The notes under the pieces: model-generated | Database searches by the model: none | The model's input: only the letters and a program-made list of their open reading frames with translations | What the model was told of the DNA's origin: nothing | DNA from: Dermatemys mawii | Taxonomy: Eukaryota; Chordata; Testudines; Dermatemydidae | Assembly (NCBI GenBank): GCA_007922305.1 | Contig: ML677329.1 | Span: forward strand, 958,271-1,022,270 | Reading direction: 5' to 3' | Length of the DNA: 64,000 nucleotides | Position numbers and translations under genes: made by a program | Part shown: piece after piece, positions 35,540 to 48,776 of the stretch | How positions within the stretch are numbered: the stretch's first letter is position 1 | Layout: the number at the start of each line of letters is the position of its first letter

Positions 35540-35645
35540 GCTAGGCATACATGAGCTAGGTAAGTATCATCCCTATTTTATATATGGAAAAACTAAGGCT
35601 TGTAGGAAATGTGACTGGCAAAATACCAAGAAGTCTATGTCCATT
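35540..35645 (-). repeat. MIR-type SINE fragment, antisense
   Basis: Words such as 'gtaagtatcatccctatttt' and 'ggaaaaactaaggcttg' are the mirrored core ('cagtttcc...aaaatgggg...') of MIR-like SINEs. The copy is short and decayed. Confidence 0.5.
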
Positions 35646-36560
35646 TCAGAAACTCAGATGCTATTGGCTCAAATTCCCCTGTTTTAGATGATACCTTTCT
35701 CTGGTGGCAGAAGTACTGTGAAGTATCCTTGAACAGGAACAGCTCCTTAGACAATGATCACACTAATGAAATACATTACTGTGCCTAGCAGTAATTCAGA
35801 AAGTAGCTGTAGCTTTTTAAGCTGGAGTAGTTTACTCAGACTATGGGTGTAGCTATGGACGCAGTGCTGAGCTCTAACATGGTGATTTCTTTGTCCATGA
35901 TTCCCTACCTGGTTTGTTCATATTTTGCTATGTACAAAACTGTATTGTATTGCATACGGTGAGATTTTGAGAAGCAGAAAGAGGTGCTTGGTGTCTTCAT
36001 TTCTCTGGAATTTTCTAAACTATTTTGCAGCACATCTGGGCAAAACCAGAACATTTTGGAGTGCTTCTGTGGGCATGACATTTGGGAAATGAATAACAAA
36101 CTACTGCAGAAAAAAAAAAAGCTCAGCTCTGGATAAAGGAAAAAGCGAGTGTTTTTTTCTTTCTTCTTGCTTTTTGCTATTTAACAATCCCCCAAAATCT
36201 GCTTGAAGTATTTTATTTAAACTGTAATCCAGTAAACCTCCACATTTAATATCTCCTACATAAATGTGTCTCATAGTAAGTCCTTGGAAAGACACCTCAC
36301 AACCCAAATGAATGTATTACAAAAGTCACAATCACAACTGTATTTGTCATGGGAAAAATTAGATAGTCTTGATTTAAATTAGTTGACAAAAATTCTCCTC
36401 AGCTTTCCTTGAAAGAGATCAATGCAAATCTTAAGACAAATATAGAAAAAAAACACTAGAAACTGTAAAAACCTTCCCTTTGGACAACAAAATAAAAAAA
36501 CCCTTTTCCTCTCTTCATTCTGCTCACCCCTAACAATACTTATATGTTTCCAGTTACTTT
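35646..36560. other. Unique sequence, no gene seen
   Basis: A-run at about 36109-36120. No exon or repeat recognised. Confidence 0.45.
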
Positions 36561-36562
36561 CA

Positions 36563-36700
36563 TCATAGAATCTCAAACAGCTTTGTAAAGAAATATCATT
36601 ATCCTCATTTTACAGATGTGCAGACTGAGGCATGGGGAGGTTAGTGACTTGCCCAAAGTAAAATTGTGAGTCAGGAGCTGAGCTAGGAACAGAACCAATA
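36563..36700 (-). repeat. MIR-type SINE, antisense
   Basis: The plus strand reads 'attatcctcattttacagat' and 'gactgaggcatggggaggtt', then 'gacttgcccaaagtaaaatt' and 'gagctgagctaggaacagaa'. This is the exact mirrored order of the conserved MIR core. It is preserved over about 138 bp and non-functional. Confidence 0.8.
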
Positions 36701-36705
36701 TATTA

Positions 36706-36775
36706 TGGATGAGATCCAGTACCAACTGAAGTCAATTGTAAGACTTCAGTGGGCATTGGATTGGGTTTTATTCTC
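36706..36775. repeat. Foldback element, degenerate
   Basis: The segment holds 'gagatccagtaccaactgaa', then 'gacttcagtgggcattggat'. The two halves are inverted relatives, in the family of 24713-24786. Confidence 0.5.
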
Positions 36776-37384
36776 TTACATTTAGATGCAAATGTTATTG
36801 ATTTTTAATCAATTTAAAAAGTAACAATTAAATGTAAAAAACCCCACAACCAAACAAGCGTCCCACAAAGACACATGAACATGCAGTGTCCCCAAGGCAC
36901 TGCACCATTTTCGGATTTAAGGTTTACTATACACTAAGAACAAACATATTTTATAAAAAAAGCCTTCAAAATGTCCTGTTTCATGACTTCAAATACTTAT
37001 GGCTAAAATTTTGGAAGGCAGATGCAAGGTATACAAACATGGTTGTTTGCATATGCATATCAGTTAATTATACATGCAATAGACCAACAAGCATGAAATA
37101 ACTATTTTAAGCACACAAATGAGCACAATGGGGAAGATACATTTTGCATTGTGTCCCACGTTTTAAAAGCATTGTTACCTAGTCTTTCAACCCTCAGCCT
37201 TAGCATTTAAAATACTGTTTTTGTTTTATAACACATAGGCAGTGAACTTACAATCTTTTAAGAATATAGGGTATATTTTTTTTCTATTTTAACATATAAA
37301 ACAGACATGGATTGTGTATTCTGCATTCCTTATGTTCACCAATCTCTAATTGATATCTAGGGGACTTCTGTGCAAGGAACAAAG
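36776..37384. other. AT-rich unique sequence, no gene seen
   Basis: No feature recognised. Confidence 0.45.
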
Positions 37385-37490
37385 CCCTTATCCTGCAAAC
37401 ATTTTCCATGCTTGTGCATATATGTTCTATTGTATAGTGTGACTACTCATGTGAGTCAAGGTGAGCATGTGCATAAATGTTTGCAAAGTG
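37385..37490. repeat. Foldback miniature element, degenerate
   Basis: The left 'atcctgcaaacattttcc' with 'catgcttgtgcatata' and the right 'gagcatgtgcataaatg' with 'tttgcaaagtg' are inverted relatives. The centre is 'gtgactactcatgtgagtca'. It is related to the element at 3950-4062. Confidence 0.5.
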
Positions 37491-40370
37491 AGTGCCCAAG
37501 TGTGTAATATGCAACTGAGATCCTGCAGTGCAGACCAGGGGAGAAAATGTTGCCCTCAATTTGTAACCTGCAACAAGAGGGCTAGGTGTCTTGAAAAACA
37601 CATCACTGAACACGTGAGCACAAGCATGGAAAGCGATTTTTCACGCTAGGTACACTACCTGAGCTTAGGAACAAGCTCATAAAATCAGATGCAAAGTATT
37701 CTAGTTGTAAAGGCATGTTTCAATATGTTAATTCAGAAATGAAGAATATAATTATAAAATGACACACACAGAATGCAACTGCTGAATTAATGGCTGCATT
37801 TAGAAGAAATATTATATTACTAAAATTACTGGTTACCTGCAGCAAATCATATTTAAATCAACAAATCTATAGCTTTCAAAGGGATATATTTTTATCACCT
37901 ACAATTACAAAGGCATGCATCTAATATTTCAGTACCTACTGATTCTAGCACAAAGTGCCATAATGGACATTTGCATTCTATATGGTAGTATATATTACAT
38001 TGCAACATTTAAGCCAAAGAATACTGGTTTATGCATAATAATACACATCAATTCATTACAGGAAACTGGAAACAGATACTGTGTTGGGGAGTAAAGTCTA
38101 TTCTGGTGTTATATGGTGTGATTTGAAGAGGTTACCTACAATGGGAAATGTAGCACTTTTGCCCCAGTATCATGACTGCCATATGCATGATTTATATAAA
38201 CATGTGGCAATCTGCAATGCTTTCCCCTCCATAAAATCGTCCTTAGCCAGCTGGGCGATGTTAACTAAGAACTAATCATAAACATGTGCTTAGTTTACAT
38301 AAATGTTGTTTTTATTCCCAGATTTTTTCTAAAGAAAATATACTGTCAAGCAATTTGCACAAATTATTTAAGCCATCCTTCTTTTTTTGTTAAATAATTT
38401 TAAAAGATGTTATTTATATACTTAGACCTATAACTTTCTGTATTTTTGATGTGACACACACAAGGACTAGCAGTATGCTCTGTTTGAAGTTTGGTGTCTC
38501 TTTTCTAACACTTAATAAAAAGATCAGATATCTTGTATCAAACTTACCAGGCTGGCAATACCTTCATTATTTGGTTGCCAGATCTCATACAACATTCCAT
38601 TTCATACTAAATGCAACTGACAAGCTAAACCCAGTGCAAACTTTTAATAGGTTGATCTTAGACGCTCATGTGTTTTAAAGAAAACAATTCAGATGGCTTT
38701 GGGAATTTAATTTATGAATGAAATTGAATATAATACACCAAAATACTACATCAATCACTGGATTCCTAATGGCTTTAACTTTATTTATAGTACAGTCTGG
38801 CTTTGGGTTAAAGCAGCCCCCAAGGGCTGATCTAACTTGTACTCAGGCTTCCATGGTCTTTATGAACATAGTGGCAGAAATGGAATAATAGCAGTGTAGG
38901 AACATCCTGATAATGCCTCTTACTGCCCTAAGCCACTCACAAACAGGCTGAGCCAGGATTCTTTTTTAGGAGTGGGGCTTATGTTTTGTGCCCCCACTCC
39001 ATCACTAGCTATGCATAAAGCAGTGAAAAATTCTTCTCCCTGGGATGTAAAACACCACAAACAGAACAAGAGAAAGTGGACTAGGACCTTGCTTCTCTTC
39101 CATATCAATCTGCAGAGCTGGTCAATGCATTGATAGGAACAATCTGCACCATCCTAAGTGACAGTGCAGCTTACACACTTCTGTTGTACATGAAAGAGCT
39201 GGAATTACTCGATATGGCTCCCCACTAACCCATATTCAGGCTGAATTGTTAAGGACAATCTGTGACAATGAATTGTTGTGGTGTTGATGTAGCTCTGACC
39301 TGTGTTTTTGTAATGTTGACCATGATGACAGTGAAGATGGGCTTCTGCATATATATACATGAGTGTGTGTATATTATATATGAATGTTGTTAATGTTAGT
39401 GCTCCTGTGGTTTTACTATATTTTCCTTGCCATTTTACAAGCATGGAAAGAATTATGTAAAATAGAAAGGGAGATTTTTTTTTTTTTATTATTATTTGAG
39501 AGTCAAACGCTAACAGGGAAAACTTGTTAAGTGTAATCCTTCATATTCCTGTTATTCCAAAATCAGAATTTTACCCTGTGTAGGGTTTTCATCTTTCAGA
39601 ATAATATAGTTAATGTAGTAAATTGTGAACACAAAATAGGAAGGGGTGTTCTCATTCAAATAGGTGCCATTCAAGTCGTAATGCGACTCTTAACTCCAGT
39701 AATAGAGATCTAGCTTGAGTTGAAGCATTTTGTAATATTTTTATGGGATCTTTTAAGAGAAACTCTTTTCTCATGCAACCTTTTCTTGACATACACAATC
39801 ATATTATAATTAATGTGATTAAAATGTTTTCTTTATTTTTTGTGGGAGCAGGGGGGTCAGAAAAATATAGAAATAGATGTCCTCTCCTTCAGTCAAGATC
39901 AAGGTAAATTCCAGCTAATATAGTCCTTACAAAATATGATCCAGAAAAATTCACTCATCACATTTAATTTCTGAACATGAGTCTTGACTCTTAAATGTCA
40001 TGTACACATGGAGAAACTGTCTACAGTACTTATTCAGTACAGAATAGGCTCTCTAACAGTGAGGAAAACACACAACGTATAGAAAGCAGGTATTGAGATT
40101 TGAAGAAAAAATGAGTGTTAGCACTCCTGAAAGATGATTGGCCACTCTAGAGAGTGAAAGAGTTCAAGATAGAAGAGTTCTAGCAGGGTAGAAGCAGTGC
40201 CCACTTCTCTCTGCTGCCCTGCAACAAGCACTTGTAATGAGTGTGAGGGTAAATTAAGTTTTATGCTCTTTTTAGCTTCTCAGATGCATTTGCTAATTAC
40301 TGCTGTGATTCTGATTTAAATAAGGTTGTTCCCCATCCATTAGGAATTAGACCTGCACTTCCTCCAAGTC
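37491..40370. other. AT-rich unique sequence, no gene seen
   Basis: No exon, RNA gene or clear repeat was recognised. It contains small TA/TG runs near 39350-39385 and a T/A run near 39475-39495. Confidence 0.45.
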
Positions 40371-40371
40371 A

Positions 40372-40590
40372 CCAACCTGTCTTCATAGGAATGGACTTAC
40401 TGGAACAGACCAATTGTCCATCTAGCCCAGTATTCAGTCTCAGAGTAGCAGCAGCTTGTGCTTCAGAAGAACGGTTAAAATCACATAGTAGATAGTTATG
40501 CAATAATATGGAAAAGATTCTTCTTTACCCCTGTACTTAGGGGTTAGCTTATGTCCTGAAGCATGTGGGATGATATCATATATACATTCT
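40372..40590 (-). mobile_element. CR1 LINE 3' fragment, antisense
   Basis: The plus strand reads 'ctggaacagaccaattgtcc' then 'atctagcccagtattcagtc' and 'gcttgtgcttcagaagaac'. This is the reverse complement of the CR1 3' untranslated region just upstream of the 'tctgacccagta' end seen at 17760 and 26010. The text 'gggttagcttatgtcctgaa' fits the same subfamily. It is decayed and non-coding. Confidence 0.65.
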
Positions 40591-41134
40591 TTTCCCAGCT
40601 ACTATAAATGAAGATATTATTATTCAGATCAGTGTTTAATCCTTTTCTGAAGCAAAGGCAAATGATTTTCAGTAACTAATGGCATGAATTAAACTCTAAC
40701 TTGTGAAGTAGAGAATACGATATACCATTACCAGTCTTCTGAGAAAACTAAAAAAAGAGAGGGAAGGAGGGCTTATCTATAGCACACAGAAGAAACAGAA
40801 ATCAGGAAACTAGTTTGAAAGTACTCCGGGCTTTGCCTTCTTTCAATTTGGAACTTTTTTAAAAAAAGAAAATTTGTTGAGAGTATACAACCAGCCTCTT
40901 GAATCTTCGTGACATAATTTCCTTTAAAAAGCACTAAGCACAGTTTTCAGTCAAATTATATTCAGTATGGGTGATTCAGAACATCAGCTAGCAAACTTTC
41001 CTCAGTTGTAATCTATTTATTTTTCTTTTTTTAAGTCTGCAGGAATAAAAATACGTATCTGATGTGCATTATGAAAACCACTGTGCTGAGTTCCATTGGA
41101 GCTAAGCAAGAAAAGTCTGTACTTTTAAAGAGGG

Positions 41135-41220
41135 CATCACTATGGCTAAATCCTGGTCCCACTGAAGTCAAAGGTAAAGCTCATACATACTTCACTGGGA
41201 CAACAATTTGGCCCAAAATT
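41135..41220. repeat. Foldback element, degenerate
   Basis: The segment 'ctaaatcctggtcccactga' with 'agtcaaagg', then 'cttcactgggacaacaattt', gives inverted halves, like 24713-24786. Confidence 0.5.
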
Positions 41221-41850
41221 AAATTTATTTCACACCTGCATCAACCATGAGAGTTTTATCTATATTCAGCAAGACAAGGTTGTGAATACACTTTGGTACT
41301 GAAGTCTGTGTGAAATCATATGCCAAAATTAACTAACAAGGCTGTGAGAGAAAATGTACATGTGTCCAGCTGCTTATTCTTTCCATATGAACTTCACTGG
41401 GTGCATTCTCTTCAGTGGAATCAATTAATCAAGTATTATAATTTGAACACACTGATGGAAAATGCATGGGGGGATTTATATGCGGGGTGTCTGTTATCGG
41501 AAAAGGCCATTCAAAAAATGAGTCTAAGTGAGCCCATTCCTGTGTAATTCTTAGAAACCAGAGTGTGTGATGATGATTTAGTAAACATCTGTGACTCAGT
41601 GTCTAAAGTAAGATTATGACAGTCTCTTGGAGAAGTGTTACTAACTACAGAACATCAAGAATTTTCCTGGCCAAAAGATCACATGCTCAGTCAAACATCA
41701 TGGAAAAATTAATGATCTTAAGTGTTTCCATGACATTTTTCCCAATGCAAAAGCTGTATTTTTGTACAAATCAGTGTCATGTTTTTATTTACTAATAGTT
41801 TTGACAATTCACACCAGATAACCTGAATTAACGGATATTTTACCTTTACA

Positions 41851-42233
41851 GAGCCAGATTCTCTATTGCACTCATCTGACATTGGGTACAGTGAAATGTG
41901 TGTCTATGAGAGGTGTCAGGACTCTGTCAAGGAGCCAGATACAGCTCCCTGAGACTGCCTCACTCTCAGTCCCACAGCATGTTAGAGATGACAGCTCGGT
42001 ATCGTTCCCTAGGGACCATCTACTAGCTGAGGATAGCCAGAGCACATGCTGCTCCAACCATATCCTGCTTCCACTCCCTCTCCCTGCCCTGACACATCTC
42101 CCTACAACATGGCCTGTGAGGAGCCAACTCTGTTGGCGATGTCTGCTGTGGTCTTTTGCCATGCTGCGGGGAAGCTTGGCAATACACACAGTAGAAGTTT
42201 CCATTCCCTTTGCACCACTGAGAATCTGCCCCC
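41851..42233. repeat. Segment bounded by inverted 'ccagattctc' ends
   Basis: The left end 'gagccagattctctattgca' and the right end 'tgcaccactgagaatctgcc' are inverted relatives about 380 bp apart. The interior is GC-richer with overlapping chance frames on both strands. This could be a MITE longer than its relatives (42628-42720, 50035-50142), or a foldback element opened by an unrelated insertion. Confidence 0.4.
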
Positions 42234-42627
42234 ATTTAATTTATTTAAATATTTACCAACATTAAGGGGTGCCACTATGTACTGTATGGATACTGAGGAA
42301 AGCTAATGTTTAAAAACAGAAGCATTTAAAGGTATGGAAATGGGTGGTGGACAGAAGCTATATACATATTCAGAATGTGAGTGCACAATTTGTAGTTCGT
42401 TTTTACCTATAGGGACCACAAAATGATAGTAACTGTTATTGGGTATTGTGTATTCAATAGTTTTTGGTATTGCGTATTACACAGCTAGAGTTTTGATGTA
42501 CCAGCTGTGCACCAATTCTCTCACTCTTGCATAAGACACATATATCAGTGATTATAGTTTCTACAGTTGTGTGGGGTAAACTAAGAAACACGTACTACAC
42601 AGACAATACTGGATCCCAAATTACTTA
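42234..42627. other. Unique sequence, no gene seen
   Basis: Repeated words such as 'ttgggtattgtgtattcaat' and 'ttttggtattgcgtattaca' lie side by side near 42440-42480, but nothing larger was recognised. Confidence 0.4.
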
Positions 42628-42720
42628 GACCCAGATTCTGCCACCCTTGTTTCAATGATGCTATTAACATTGACTAGTAACTTACATGGATAAGTAAGAG
42701 TAGCAGAATCTGGCCCTTAA
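42628..42720. repeat. Foldback miniature element
   Basis: The left end 'gacccagattctgccaccct' and the right end 'agtagcagaatctggccctt' are inverted with few mismatches over about 20 bp. Inner text 'agtaacttacatggataagt' is partly self-complementary. This is a short MITE-like element. Confidence 0.6.
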
Positions 42721-43910
42721 TTAAGAACAAGATGGTATAAAATTGTATTTCTACAGGAAATGGAAATGATATTGTGGATGTTTTGCATAGTACTGACCAA
42801 ACTGGTCTGTACTATAGGACAAATACTAGTGGATCAAAACCCCAAAACCATAAATAATAGCTATTGGAAGTATAATGGGAATTATTTGTAAATCTATTGA
42901 TTTGTAACAGATCTGTAATCTGTAGTAACTAATAAAACTAAAGATTTGGAATATATTTTAACCATTCAATAAAAGGAGATAAGCTTTATTAATGGATTAA
43001 AGGAAGCTGAGAGATATTTGAGAATTTATAGAAAGCAAGGGGAATAATAAAATTAAGCTTTAAAAATAACAGTGAGCCTAAAGACTTGGTAATGGATTGC
43101 AGTGTTTTGATGCATAAGACTTTTCACAGGTGGAGATCTGGATTCAGATTTGTCTGAAGTCACAAATGAAAATAAATGGGTTGGTGGTCTCAGTCTGGTC
43201 CTTCTGGACATTTGTCTATCTCAAACTTTTGCATACAGCTTGGCAATGGTTTACATTCCAAGCAGTCTTCATATCAGGAGTGTGGGACTGAAATAAAATG
43301 ATCTGCACTAACAGAGTGGTGTGGGGAACATTGCACAGCACCTTACTGAACTACATACATTCTTGAAAGTTTTATCAATCCCATCACTTTTACACAACTG
43401 AAATTTACATGATTTTATTCTTATAAAAGAAAAGAAAATACAACTGTGCTTATCTATCATTGTGTCAGTCACATATGATTGTAGTGTGGTTGTCCTAAAG
43501 AGACATATTCACTGGTATGCCCCCACAGCTTTGCATTGCTCTGCGACACAAAATAGTGCAAACTTGGTTTATATTGGGCCATTAAAACTGGATTTATGGC
43601 CATTTTGCATCACCAGAGAAAAACAGTTGGAGTTTACTGGTGAATCTGTCCTTAAATGTATCTCTTTTGTACTTATGCCCCATTGTTCCTTGATGTTCTA
43701 TCATTGTCCAGTGTGAACATTATTTTTTTCCTCTCTTACATCATTACTAGACTGGTCAGAATTTTTTTTCTAAAGTTCAAACTTCTGATGAAAAAAACAA
43801 ACAAAACACAATTAAATTAAATGAATTTTTGTGGCGAGGGGGCTGTTTTTCAGCCAGTTCTAATAATTAACCTTTATTTATAGTTGTTTTTGGTTCCAAA
43901 TCCCTTGGCC
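42721..43910. other. AT-rich unique sequence, no gene seen
   Basis: No feature recognised. Confidence 0.45.
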
Positions 43911-43911
43911 C

Positions 43912-43990
43912 TTGGTTTTTAATCAGTCTTTAGGCAAACTCTCACTGAAGTCATGGGAGTTCACCTGAATAAGGACTAAGTAAAAATCAA
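43912..43990. repeat. Foldback miniature element
   Basis: The left 'ttaatcagtctttaggcaaa' and the right 'tcacctgaataaggactaag' are inverted relatives around 'ctcactgaagtcatgggag'. It is a degenerate palindromic element. Confidence 0.55.
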
Positions 43991-46130
43991 GTAAGAGATT
44001 CAATATTTATCCCATCATGTTCGAGTACATTATTTTTTCCTTAGGCTACATATATTTAACTTCTTTAACATTTTATCTTATAAATCCCTGATATTATTTG
44101 GTTGTCTTTTTTTGAACACTTTGTATCTTCTAAATGAAAGAAATAGCTGGTGTTTAAACAGTGTCATTCTTTTATTAGCTCTTGAGTGGCATATGTATTT
44201 ATTTGTGCCACAATAGGCAAAAGGTATCCGTTGAGACTCTCACAGGATGTCTTGACGCTAATATTCTGCTCTCCTAGCAAAATGGTGGGGTCAAAATTCT
44301 CAGTGCAGATCGAAGGAGAATATTGTCCATGGTCAACCATCAGCAGCTACACTGTCATCATAAAATTAAATGAAAACATTGTGGGCTTTATTTAGATTAA
44401 TAGCATTTTCAACTCTCTTTCAAATATTTGCTTTAATTCTTAATATGTTTTTTTTTAAGCTCTTGGGTAAAACGTATCTATTTCATCCTGTGAGGTGAGG
44501 ACATTGCATAGTTTGCATGTGTCCAATAGCCACTGATGAGAGAGTTATGGGACAGTGGCCTTCTGTTTCTTCAATTAGTTTCATTCCATTTTTAAACAAC
44601 CAACGTTTAAATGTCTTTCACATCAATAAGGTCATAGATACGCTCTAACCATTAACACTGAGGGTTATGTCTGTGCAATGATAGACCTCTTGAAGTTTTC
44701 AGCATTCCTGTTTACTAATCAGTTTAGTTCCTTTTTTTACATAAGGCACCTCCACAGGCATAATGAATGTAACATTGGCTAAGCTTTCAAGTTTCGCTTG
44801 CTCCTTTTTAAATTTTAAATCAATCAGTTTGCTCTCTTCACTGGGCTACAGGAACCAAGGAAAGGACAGGATTTTTATCCTTCTATACTTTTTGTGTGAA
44901 TTCAATTCTCATGAAATATTCTGGATTAGCAGACCCCATTTATCAACAGCAAAGGTAGTAGCAGAACAAGTTTCCCCGTTCTGTCCTGCCAATGTGCCTT
45001 GAACTTGTCCTGGAAGGACTGCTTCTAGAAGGGATGAAAGGCTACTTCCATCTCTCTCTCTCTGCCATTCAGTTGTTGGGGTAAAATTCTGCTTAAGTTG
45101 GAGTATTGCCATTGATCTCAGTGGGCCCAAGATTTTACATCGCATCTCAGTGAGACTACTGCAAAGTTGCTATCCAGTGGAAGATTTGTTGGTGTTTTTT
45201 GTGATATGAACTGAGGCCACCAAACCAGCATAGACCACCCAAACAACTATCAGATGGTAAAATCTTTCAGTCACTAATGAACTGGGATGCAATAACCTAC
45301 AGCAGGAGTCGAAAGGCTGCATATATCCTGTTTCTAATCCCCAGAGGCATCTAGTCCTTCAGGCATTCCTATTCTTAACTAATTGGCAAAATTAACTGGT
45401 AGAGTTAAGCTAGAAATTAGTGTCTGGAGAAAAGGCCTGAACTGATATTGCCATAGAGTCAGCCGAAGTGGAAGAACAAGGAAGTAGGGGTGAGACTATG
45501 TCCAGTCTCTATTCAAATCTCTTTGCTCTTCTCTCTTCACCTTCTTTAGATGAAATTTAAACTCCTGTTTCTTGGCTTGAAAGCACTACACAAGCTGACT
45601 CCTGCCTACATCTCTGTCCTTGTCTCTTTTCATGTGTCCTATATGCCATCCAAAATGCATGATTAACTGACCTTTCTACCTCCCAGTCTTGGCAGTGACA
45701 TCTTATATAGAATCCATTTCCTGATTTAGTTTGCAATGCCTCCTCCCTCTCTTTCAAATCCAGCCATATGTGTGTGTGAAAGAAAGAGAGAGAGAGCGTA
45801 CACACATGAATTAAGTAATAACCCTCCTCCCAGAACTAACAAAGTGAGTGCTGAACATCACAACCCAGACAATAACTTGGTTTTGTTGCATCATTGCAAG
45901 GATTTTGTCTGTTTAGTTGTTCTTCGATTGTCTAACACAGTTTTATACTATCTAAATAATAAACCACATACAACAACAAGAAAAACATTTACAAGATAAG
46001 TAGCTTTTAAAATAAGTATTTAAAAGTAGCAGTGGGAAATCTAATGGAAAATGAAAAGGTAAAAACATGCAAATATTCTCCTAAAAATATTACTTCGCTC
46101 CCAATTATGTTAAATTCCAGTACTATTACC
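43991..46130. other. Unique sequence, no gene seen
   Basis: Around 45560-45690 the text ('cttggcttgaaagcactaca', 'agctgactcctgcctacatc') resembles a decayed LINE-derived 3' region found in amniotes, but I cannot assign it. A GA-rich tract lies at about 45778-45798. No exon was recognised. Confidence 0.4.
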
Positions 46131-46134
46131 TACT

Positions 46135-46225
46135 ATTAGCTAATACACATTAGCTAATGCATATATGTTATAATATAAGACATATATTAGCTAATACATA
46201 TACGTTAGCTAATACATATATGTTA
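46135..46225. repeat. Tandem repeat of an AT-rich unit of roughly 18 bp
   Basis: About four variants of 'ttagctaatacatatatg' are arranged in tandem, with one interrupted by 'ttataatataagac'. The unit is partly self-complementary ('tagcta', 'atatat'). It directly abuts the element at 46231. Confidence 0.8.
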
Positions 46226-46230
46226 GGTGT

Positions 46231-46419
46231 AGGGTAGACACTCCTCGACATACGGAAATCCAAGTTACAGAAATCTGTGCTTACAGAAAAAGCTCCGTAA
46301 GCTAAAAATAGGAGGGTGGGGTTTTTTTTTGCGTAGTGGTCAGAGATACTTACCCAAATGCTGAGTTACACAAGGCATTCCCAAACAGAATCTTGTATAA
46401 GCTGGGGAGCGTATGTGCC
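46231..46419. mobile_element. Possible pogo/Tigger-like MITE
   Basis: The left end 'gacactcctcgacatacgga' and the right end 'gctggggagcgtatgtgcc' are weakly inverted. The inner text 'aatccaagttacagaaatct' recalls 'cctcgacttacg'-type ends of pogo/Tigger elements. There is no coding capacity and no clear TA target duplication. This is a tentative call. Confidence 0.35.
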
Positions 46420-47502
46420 ATATTAATATTCTATTATACCTAGCATTGTGGGCAGTTATGTTAACTGAGTTATATTATTTCTTTCCCACAATTCTGTCCA
46501 CTTTGCTAACTTACCTCAAGAGATCTATATCCCACAATTCTCTACCAAGATATCTGGCATTATCAAATATAAAGCCTATCAAAGGCAAGATACATATGTT
46601 CTATATCCAGTACAGCAACCAGTTTGAAAGTAGCATCCAAAACAGACATAAGGAAAGATACAGAACAATAAGTTAAAGAATTGGTACAAACTGGGATGGG
46701 TCAGATTTTTGGTGATACATAAAGTTCTTTCTAACTTGTAAGCAACCATGCTATAATATAAGTCGTTTGGGGATTTTTGGGAGCGCACCTTTTAAATACA
46801 GTGAACTGAACAGCACTGCAAGAAACTGCTTCCCAGAAGGATTGGTACTGTATTAATTCTGTATTGTACTGTTAATGATTTTTATCAATAAACTGGCTGT
46901 TTGGTTATTTGGTGTCAATTGTTTTTCATAACGATCCACAAAAGCAGTCATTCAGTTGGCTTTACTGTTAATCAACACTACTTTACTTCTTTGTTTCATC
47001 CTGTTAAAGTACAGAACTACCCAAGCCATAGCTATGTTACAAAAAGCAAGTACTGCATTAGCAGTCCCAGATCTGCTTGTGGTTTCAGGTATTTCTTTGT
47101 TCATTCATTCATCATTCATATTCCACAAAATATTTCAAAAAGTTTTATGGATAACTTTAGCAAACTAAGTACATCTCCATCTGCAAGGTTGGAAAGAGAA
47201 TCTAAACACAGCACACCAAATTTGGCTCTGGTGTAACTACACTTACTTTAATAACATTACACCAAAGATTAAGTTAGTTCATTGTGTTGATTTAAATAAA
47301 TTCCTTAAGTTAGCACTGAAAGTTAACTATAGTGTGTAAAACAGTGAAGGGGATAGCACTTTCATGGAATTATTTCAAATATTAATAGCTGTAGAGGACA
47401 ATGATTCAGTTTAATTTTTTTCTGTAATTTCCAAATACACTGTGGGTATCAATAATATTTTGCATGCCTGGTTTTACAAAATGATATTTCCATATCATTC
47501 CA
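46420..47502. other. AT-rich unique sequence, no gene seen
   Basis: No feature recognised. Chance frames only (the longest at 46901-47236). Confidence 0.45.
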
Positions 47503-47606
47503 TCTTAATTCCAAATTAATTAATTCCAAATTAATTCATTAATTAATTCAATTAATTAATTCTTAAGTATTAATAATTAATTAATTCCATATTAATTCCA
47601 AACTCC
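47503..47606. repeat. AT-rich simple repeat built on 'ttaattaattcc'
   Basis: Variants of 'ccaaattaattaattcc' recur about six times. The motif 'ttaattaa' is itself palindromic. Probably slippage-grown. Confidence 0.85.
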
Positions 47607-48212
47607 ATTGGAATTAATAAATATAACCTGAAGTATTTTGCCTTACAAAACATATCTACTGTGTAAATAGAAGCAGAGCTTGGAAATCCCACTGGTAAAC
47701 CATAAATTGCTAATGCCACAATACAAAATAATGTTTAAGGGTGTAGCAGTCATACCTGATAATGTTTCTTTTGCGTGCTTTTCAACCATCAGCAGGAGCT
47801 GCTTTCAGTTTTTCAAGTTTAGTCAATTTTAGCATATCAGGAAGATAAGATGCAAGCCCTCTCTCTCTACCAAAACCAGTTAACCGTTGACATATTTTAT
47901 ACACTATTATGAAAGAGATGTTTTTAGTCCATTTAGCCAGGCTGTATTTGTATATATATTGAAAGGAATTGAAATAGTGTTATGAATATCTGTGGCCCAA
48001 ACTGAGAGGAGCTTTGAGAGTATGGTTTGAATCTTGTTTGATTTCTTCAGAGTCTATGGATGTGTGTTTATGATTTCACGTTGGTTTTTAGTTGACTATT
48101 CAACTTTTGAGTGTTTCTGTCATGCTCCTGCTTCCTTGGCCTGGCTGCTCAATTCAAAGCCTCTTCAGACCTTGTGATTCATCAGTGAAACCAGCATTTC
48201 CAAATATCTCAC
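47607..48212. other. Unique sequence, no gene seen
   Basis: No feature recognised. Confidence 0.45.
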
Positions 48213-48776
48213 TGTGACACTCTGTACCTCAGAGCTGCACCCTGAAACCCCCATGTTCACCTATCATATAATTATGATATGTTTTGTATAAAGCATGCCT
48301 GCTGAGGTATCATTTTAAAAGCCTTGATCTGTTGAACATTAATAGCCTGACGGATTATATGTGCTATCATTACGTGTGAGGTTAGAATGTATTGCTCTAA
48401 ATGTTCCTGAAATATGTTACAAGTTTGGGATAATCCACAACCAGTCTTCCATGTTCAGCAATGGATTAGCCAGACGTGCTGATGGCCCATTAAGGGAATC
48501 CACTTCCCCAGTGGCCATCCCAGAAGACTTCTCAGAGCAAGCACACAGACAATGGAGACTGCTTGACCAAAGGTAGCAGATCCTTATGTCACAGCAGAAG
48601 ATCCTTCCAGGAAGCTAGAAGAAACTATAAAAGAGGGGAAGTGACATCATCACTCCCCTCCCACCCCTCTCCTTCTCCCTCCCCTCCAACTCAACAAGGG
48701 GAAACATGTCTGGAGGACAAAGCCTTTGAACTGAGAGAGAGAGTTTGTCCTTTGTTTGAGGATCTGGGAACAGTTT

